Source of the DNA: Basidiobolus meristosporus CBS 931.73
Lineage: Eukaryota > Basidiobolomycota > Basidiobolomycetes > Basidiobolales > Basidiobolaceae
Assembly (NCBI GenBank): GCA_002104905.1
Contig: MCFE01000908.1
Location: forward strand, 1 to 27,107
Length of the DNA: 27,107 nt
Direction of reading: 5' to 3'
The translations under genes were made by a program, and so were the position numbers. Under the pieces are notes generated by a model that was not told where the DNA came from, searched no databases, and saw only the letters and a list, made by a program, of their open reading frames with translations. Below, one piece after another: positions 21,438 through 27,107 of the stretch (positions are counted from its first letter, which is position 1; every line of letters begins with the position of its first letter).

Positions 21438-21786
21438 TGATATGAGAGTCTTGGAGATATTGGAGATGATTGGGAGAACAAGTAGAATATGTGGTTTTCA
21501 CTAAATGATTTATTGCATGTAAAAGTAGTAATAAAATTTTTACATGGTCTTGGCATTAAAAACATATGGAATGGGTACAAAAAAATCCCAATAATGTGTG
21601 TGCAAAGTTTGAGGCTGATTGAACAACCTATCTAATTTTCATGTTCTGGGTACCTGATATTTTGGTGAAAAAATTCCAAGTAAATCCCAACAAGGATTTT
21701 GGTCATTATTCTCTAGGATTTGAAGGTATTGATCTTAGTGACTAAGCTAGGTGAATATTTAGGTGAATTTACAAACTTTTACAACA
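21438..21786 (-). repeat. LTR a (3' LTR of element a), 349 bp
   Basis: Same length (349 bp) as LTRs b and c. The right end CAACA is intact; the left end reads TGATAT instead of TGTTGT. On the - strand it is preceded by the polypurine tract GAGTGGGAG (21787-21795 on the + strand read as CTCCCACTC). Confidence 0.8.
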
Positions 21787-22361
21787 CTCCCACTCAACTA
21801 AATGCTCATGCTGACTAGGCAAGTTTTGACCTAAGATATTCAAACCTGTCTCTAGCTGATGGTTTGGTAAATATGTCTGCAATTAGCTCATCTGTAAAGC
21901 AGTGAACTAAGCTGACTAAGCTATTCTCTATAGCTTCATGTACAAAATGATGTCTAATATCAATGTGCTCAGTTTTAGCACAAAAAAGTTGGATTTCTAC
22001 CTAATTTTATACATTCTTGATTATCTTGCAATAAAGTAATACGCATTTTTTGACATAAGCATAAATCTTTGAAAAGATTCCCTAACCAGATTGATTCTCT
22101 TGTAGCTTGACAGGCTGCCATATACTTGGCTTCTGTGGTAGGAAGTGCTATGGTTGGTTGCTTTCTTGAAATTCATGAAATTGCTCTTTTACAGTAATGA
22201 AAGGCATATCTTATGGTGGATCTTCTGTCTTCCAAGTCTTGTCCCCAATCAGCATCAGAGTATCCTGCAAGAATACTGTTATGAATCCCTACACGTGTAT
22301 CTCAAGCAGATAGCAGCAGTTCCTTTTGAGGTATCTATGAGTCTGCTTAACTGCTGCAATA
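21787..22361 (-). pseudogene. 3' end of copia pol (RNase H region), element a, truncated
   Basis: Runs parallel to the RNase H end of element b (22711 to about 23285) over its whole length but is riddled with stops and frameshifts. It ends abruptly at 22361, where LTR b begins, so b inserted into a. Only the last part of RNase H, the polypurine tract and the LTR of this copy are in the window. Confidence 0.75.
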
Positions 22362-22710
22362 TGTTGTAAGAGTCTTGGAGATATTAGAAGTGATTGGGAG
22401 AACAAGTAGATTATGTGGTTTTCACTTAATGATTTATTGAATGTAAAAGTAGTATTTATACTTTTACATGGTCTTGACATAACAAGCATGTAGAATAGGT
22501 TAAAGAAGGTTCCAAGAATATGTGTGCAAAGTTTGAGGCTGTTTGGACAACTTATCAAATTCTCATGTTCTGGGTACCTGATATTTTGGTGAAAATATTC
22601 TAAGTAAATCCCGACAAGGAATTTGGTCAGTATTTTCTAGGATTTGAAGGTAATGATCTAAGTGACTAAGTTAGGTGAGTATTTAGGTGGAAATACAAAT
22701 TTTTACAGCA
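22362..22710 (-). repeat. LTR b (3' LTR of element b), 349 bp
   Basis: TGTTGTAAG at the left; the right end reads CAGCA where the family has CAACA. By eye it is about 90% identical to LTR c in reverse complement, with no length change. The polypurine tract on the - strand is GAGTAGGAG (22711-22719 on the + strand). It has an 11-bp perfect inverted repeat at 22441-22451 and 22459-22469. Confidence 0.85.
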
Positions 22711-22721
22711 CTCCTACTCAG

Positions 22722-23554
22722 CTAAATGTTCATTCTGACTAGTCCCAATTTTGACCTAAGATATTCAAACTTGTCTCTAGCTAATGGTTTGGTAAATATG
22801 TCTGCAATCATTTCATCTGTAGGACAGTAAACTAAGCTAACTAAGCTATTCTCTATAGCTTCACATATGAAATGATGTCTAATTTCTATGTGCTTGGTTC
22901 TAGCATGAAAAGTTGGATTTCTACCTAATTGTATACATCCTTGATTATCTTGAAATAAAGTAATAGCCATTTTTTGACATAGGCCCAAATCTGTAAAAAG
23001 CTCTCTTAGCCACATTGCTTCTTTTGTAGCTTCACAGGCTGCCATGTTCTCTGCCTCTGTGGTAGAAAGTGCTATGGTTGGTTGCTCTCTTGAGTTCCAT
23101 GAAATTGCTCCTTTACAGTAAAGAAAGGTGTATCCTGTGGTGACTCATTTGTCTTCCAAACTTTGTCCCCAATCTGCATCAGAGTATCCCACAAGATCCT
23201 GTTCTGAATCCTTATAAGGGAATCTTAAGCAGATATCAGCAGTTCCTTTTAGGTATCTAAAAATCACTTAACTGCTGCAATATGATCAGATCCATAATTC
23301 TGATTATGTTGGCTGACAACTCCCACTGAATATGAGATATCTGGACGTGTTCCAAGCATGATATACATCAGACTGCCAACCATAGATTGATAAGAAAAGT
23401 CAGGGCTTTCAGATGGCACCAAGCTCTCTTGATTTGGTTGAGTTTTGACCAATTTAAGGTTTGTCTCCATTGGGGTAGCTGCTGGTTTACAGTCTTCCAT
23501 TTAGTACTTCTTTAGTATATCTTGAATGTACTTGGATTGGCTTAGGGTAATAGT
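22722..23554 (-). pseudogene. 3' part of copia pol (RT end and RNase H), element b, truncated
   Basis: Two open pieces remain. 23500-23264 encodes the end of the RT/connection region (MEDCKPAATPMETN, GTRPDISYSVGVVSQH). 23045-22722 encodes RNase H (FQDNQGCIQLGRNP, HIEIRHHFI, the C-terminal DIFTKPL) and stops just before the polypurine tract. Between them stops and frameshifts break the frame. The sequence ends at 23554, exactly at the start of LTR c, within a segment that matches 27046-27107 of element c with a few differences. It is a non-functional remnant cut by c. Confidence 0.85.
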
Positions 23555-23903
23555 TGTTGTAAAAATTTGTATTTCCACCTAAATATTCACCTAACTTAGT
23601 CACTTAGATCATCACCTTCAAATCCTAGAGAATACTGACCAAATTCCTTGTTGGGATTTACTTAGAATATTTTCACCAAAATGCCAGGTACCCAGAACAT
23701 GAAAATTCTCAAAGTTGTCCAAACAGCCCCAAACTTTGCACACATGTTCTTGGGACCTTTCTTAATCTATTTTATGTGTTTGTAATGCCAAGACCAGGTA
23801 AAAGTATAAATACCACTTTTACATTCAATATATCATCAAGTGAAAACCACATAATCTACTTGTTCTCCCAATCACTTCCAATATCTCCAAGACTCTTACA
23901 ACA
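23555..23903 (+). repeat. LTR c (5' LTR of element c), 349 bp
   Basis: Ends TGTTGTAA and TTACAACA are perfect 8-bp inverted repeats. TATAAATA at 23805-23812 is the likely promoter and lies inside the inverted repeat 23798-23805/23815-23822. It is followed directly by the primer binding site and gag. The other LTR of this element lies beyond the right edge. Confidence 0.9.
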
Positions 23904-23918
23904 GGTTATGAGCCCCAG
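23904..23918 (+). other. Primer binding site for half initiator tRNA-Met
   Basis: GGTTATGAGCCCCAG directly abuts the LTR end. Its complement, CTGGGGCTCATAACC, has the form of the anticodon arm of eukaryotic initiator tRNA-Met with anticodon CAU, not of a tRNA 3' end. Copia and yeast Ty5 use the same kind of site, primed by a tRNA cleaved in the anticodon loop. Confidence 0.75.
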
Positions 23919-26900
23919 GCTGTCACTCTCTGCAATGTCTACTACTGCTATTACTGGAATTTTTCCCTCTGCTGAAAAGTTGGATGGATCTAACTACCAA
24001 GTGTGGAAGGTGAAGATGAAGATGCTGCTACAAGAAAGAGGCCTTTGGGATATTGTCATGGGAGAAGAATGCCCTCCTAGAAATGTTGGAGAGGAAGCCT
24101 TAAAGTACCAGAAGAAAGATCAAAGTGCCTTTAACTGCATTTGCCTTAATGTTAAGGACAAATTGCTAATTCAATGCTCAAGAGCAAAAATGGCAAAGAA
24201 TGCCTGGAAAGCATTAGAAGACACCTACCAGTCATGTTCAGCTGCCAAGAAGATGTATCTGAGACAAAAATTCTTTACTACAGAGATGCTGCCAGGAGAA
24301 GAAATGAAAAATCTAATTAACAGAATTACCCTGTTGGTAGATGAGATGGAATCTGTGGGCATACCAACTACTGATGAGGATGTGATAGTTACCATCCTGA
24401 ATAGCCTGACAGACAAGTTTCAGGGCCTTGTATCAGCCCTAGAGTCCAGAACTGAAGATTTGACCTTAAATTATGTATAAGGAAGGCTCCTGGATGAAGA
24501 ATTAAGAAAATCAAGGGCCAATAAGAAGGAAGAAGAAAATGCTTTGATAAGCAATGATAGCCAACAAAGGAGATACCCAAGACCCTACAAAGGCAACAGC
24601 AACCTATTTTGCAACTACTGCAAAAGGAAAGGACACACATCAGACCGGTGTCTCAAAAAGAGAGATTATCAGCAAAAGAAGCCTGAATATGGAAATGCTG
24701 CAACAACTGAAGATAGACTATTCATATCTGCACTAAATATGACCACAAACAAGGATTCTCAGACGTGGTATATTGACTCTGGAGCTTCTCAACACTTTAC
24801 ACACCAAAAACAACTTTTTACCCAATATCAAGAAATTCCAATTAAGAAGGTTTTCATGGGTGACGATAGAACACTTGATGCAGTGGGAGAAGGAACTATC
24901 CAAGTAAACCTTAGAAGCAGTGAAGGAAGCCATACACTGACCTTTAAAGAAGTACTCTATGTACCAGAAATAGCCAAGAACCTACTCTCTGTAAGCAAGG
25001 CCACAGCAGAAGGACTCAGTTTCAGTTTTGACAATTCTGGATGCAGGATCTCTGATCAAAATGGTGCCCATATTGCTTTGGGCATCAGAGATCAGAATCT
25101 ATACAAGTCAACTTATATTCCATCATACTTGGAAGCCAATATAAGTAACTTAAATAAAGAAACACCAATGCTTTGGCACAGGAGATTTGGACACATCAAT
25201 TTTGATTATTTGCGTAAAATGATCAAAGATCTGCTAATTTCTGGAGTGAAAATTGATCCCCCAGCTAATTTGGAGCACTGTGAAGCCTGCATATATGGGA
25301 AACAAGCCAGACAACTACTCAAGAGCTCTGGGTTAATCAGAACTAAGAAAAAATTAGATCTAATTCACTCAGATCTGTGTGGACCTATGCAAAATTTATC
25401 CTTAGGCGGGATGAAGTATTTAATCACTTTTATTGATGATTATACAAGATACACATGGGTCTACTTCATGGAGAGAAAGGAAGAAGCTCTGTCTAAGTTC
25501 AGGGAGTTTAAAGCCATGGTGGAGAGAGAAACTGGTGAAAAAATCAAGAAAATACGCACTGACAATGGTGGAGAATAAACCTCAAAACTCTTCATCCACT
25601 TCTGCAAAATTCATGGGATAAAGCAAGAGACTATTGTACCATACTCCCCACAGCAAAATGGAGTAGCAGAATGTGCTAACAGATCAATAATTGATATGGC
25701 AAGATCTATGATCCATGATCAAAAATTATCCTATGATTTTTGGGCGGAATCAGTTGCCACTGCTGTATATCTTAAAAATAGGAGTTATAACAGAATACTT
25801 CGTGATTCTACTCCATTTGAAGCATGGTATGGATACAGACCAAGTGCAGAACATCTAAGAATATTTGGGTGTACAGCATATGCCAAAAAACTGGCCGGAA
25901 ATCAGTCAAAATTTGAGCCAAAAAGTGAAAAATGCATATTTTTGGGCTACTGCAATGAGAGTAAGGCATACAGACTCTACAATACCAAAGAAAAAAAGCT
26001 TATCAAGTCCAGGGATGTGTTGTTTGATGAAAATTCAAAATTTTCACAAAAAATGACATCAGATGATGACAAAAATTTGATCTCCAGTCCACCAATTGTC
26101 AGGATTGAATCAGAGCAAAACAATGAAAATTTTTTCACTCCAGAGGACTCTACAACCGTGGTTCAGCCAGAATCAGTGCCCAGGAATATCCCAGAAGTGA
26201 TCATTCCAGTATTAAATGCCTGGAGATCCAATCGGACAAGAAATAGCCCAAATTACTATATCAATGAGGGTACAAACTTAGCCTATGCCTATTCAGTCCA
26301 TATTGATGAACCCCAGACTGTAAAAGAGGCCCTAAATAGCCCTCAGACAAAGTTTTGGAGATCTGCAATGACTGAGGAATATCAGGCCCTGATGGAAAAT
26401 CAAACTTGGGACTTAGTCAAATTACCAATCAACCAAAAATCAATTGGATGCAGATGGGTCTTTAAGACAAAATACAAGGCTGATGGTACAATTGAAAGAT
26501 ACAAAGCAAGACTTGTAGCCAAAGGATACTCTCAAACAAAAGGACTTGACTATACTGAGACCTTTGCACCGGTAGCCAAGTTTAATTCCATCAGATTAAT
26601 ATTGGCTATTGCAGCCAAATATAAGTTTTTTATTCATCAAATGGATGTAAAAACTGCATTTTTGAATGGAGAACTTGATGAGGACGTGTATATGGACCAG
26701 CCTGATGGGTTTGTTGACCAAGATAACCCCCATTTGGTCTGCAAGCTTAAAAAGTCACTATATGGTCTCAAACAATCACCGAGAGCCTGGAATTGCAAGA
26801 TAGATTCTTATTTGGAATCTTTGAGTTTCAAAAGAAGTAATGCTGACTATAGTATATACTATAAGCCAGATAGAGCAAATCCAGTTCTATTAGCTCTATA

Positions 26901-27107
26901 TGTGGATGATCTTATTATAGCCGCCAATAACCTAGAAACATTTGGAAGAGACTAAATCCAGCCTATCTAAGGAGTTCAAGATGTCCGATCTAGGAGAACT
27001 TAGTTACTACTTAGGGATTAAGTTCTCCATAGACAGAAGTACCCAGACTATCACCCTAAGCCAATCCAAGTATATTCAAGATATACTAAAGAAGTACAAA
27101 TGGAAGA
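23908..27107 (+). pseudogene. copia Gag-Pol, element c, interrupted by two stops and a frameshift
   Basis: The frame opens at ATG 23908 (inside the primer site) or 23935. Gag has the copia-type KLDGSNYQVWKVKMKMLL segment. TAA at 24478-24480 lies inside Gag, before the CCHC zinc knuckle (24610-24651, C-X2-C-X4-H-X4-C). The protease has DSG at 24775-24783. The integrase shows the HHCC zinc region (WHRRFGHI and CEACIYGK), catalytic Asp residues in HSDLCGP and RTDNGGE, then TAA at 25576-25578, and the catalytic Glu in QQNGVAE. Reverse transcriptase has RYKARLVAKGYSQ, MDVKTAFLNGEL, KSLYGLKQSPRAW and YVDD (26899-26910). At about 26941-26943 one extra base moves the frame; coding continues to the window end in another frame. 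The same frame resumes after both stops, so they are point changes in one long ORF. Confidence 0.9.

Larger units (their letters stand above)
23555..27107 (+). mobile_element. Ty1/copia LTR retrotransposon, element c, 5' part, runs off the right edge
   Basis: The order LTR, primer binding site, Gag, zinc knuckle, protease, integrase, reverse transcriptase is the defining Ty1/copia (Pseudoviridae-type) order. RNase H and the 3' LTR are outside the window. It lies head-on to elements a and b and interrupts b. Its coding region has three lesions, so this copy cannot make an intact polyprotein, but the reading frame is otherwise well kept, implying fairly recent activity of the family. Confidence 0.92.

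Noticed and set aside
22145-22369. 74-codon + strand frame inside the element a remnant
   Set aside because: It is antisense to the decayed RNase H region and is open by chance.

Overview
The window is nuclear DNA of a filamentous, probably early-diverging fungus. The reasons are a Chs3-like chitin synthase, a Vph1-type vacuolar ATPase subunit, an ADF/cofilin, a fungal nicotinamide riboside kinase, and short introns (about 53 to 91 nt) with GTAAG-like donors and CTAAC-like branch points. The lineage cannot be fixed from this sequence alone.

Positions 1 to about 19.8 kb are an ordinary gene-rich stretch. In order: a secreted expansin-like double-psi beta-barrel protein (+); V-ATPase subunit a (-); a membrane-anchored short-chain dehydrogenase (-, one intron); mitochondrial ATP synthase beta (+, one intron in the presequence); a compact division-2 chitin synthase (+, one intron); a type I membrane kelch-repeat protein (+, two introns); nicotinamide riboside kinase (-, four introns, including a 25-nt exon that carries the P-loop); and cofilin (+, two introns, first exon is only the ATG). 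Gene models were built by hand from splice sites and reading frames. The genes are housekeeping or cell-surface functions and do not form a pathway cluster.

Positions about 20.6 to 27.1 kb are a nest of one Ty1/copia (Pseudoviridae-type) retrotransposon family with a 349-bp LTR. An old LTR (e) is split by a solo LTR (d) with an intact 5-bp target duplication and is cut by element a. The 3' end of a is cut by element b, and b is cut by element c, which lies in the opposite orientation and runs off the right edge. Element c keeps gag, zinc knuckle, protease, integrase and reverse transcriptase in order, but has two in-frame stops and one frameshift. Its primer binding site matches the anticodon arm of initiator tRNA-Met (half-tRNA priming, as in copia and Ty5).

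I did not find a clearly undescribed system. The most notable signals are the half-tRNA primer site that contains an AUG, a palindrome around the LTR TATA box that keeps its pairing while its sequence changes between copies, the P-loop microexon, and a possible very small spliced gene at 18.37 to 18.78 kb.
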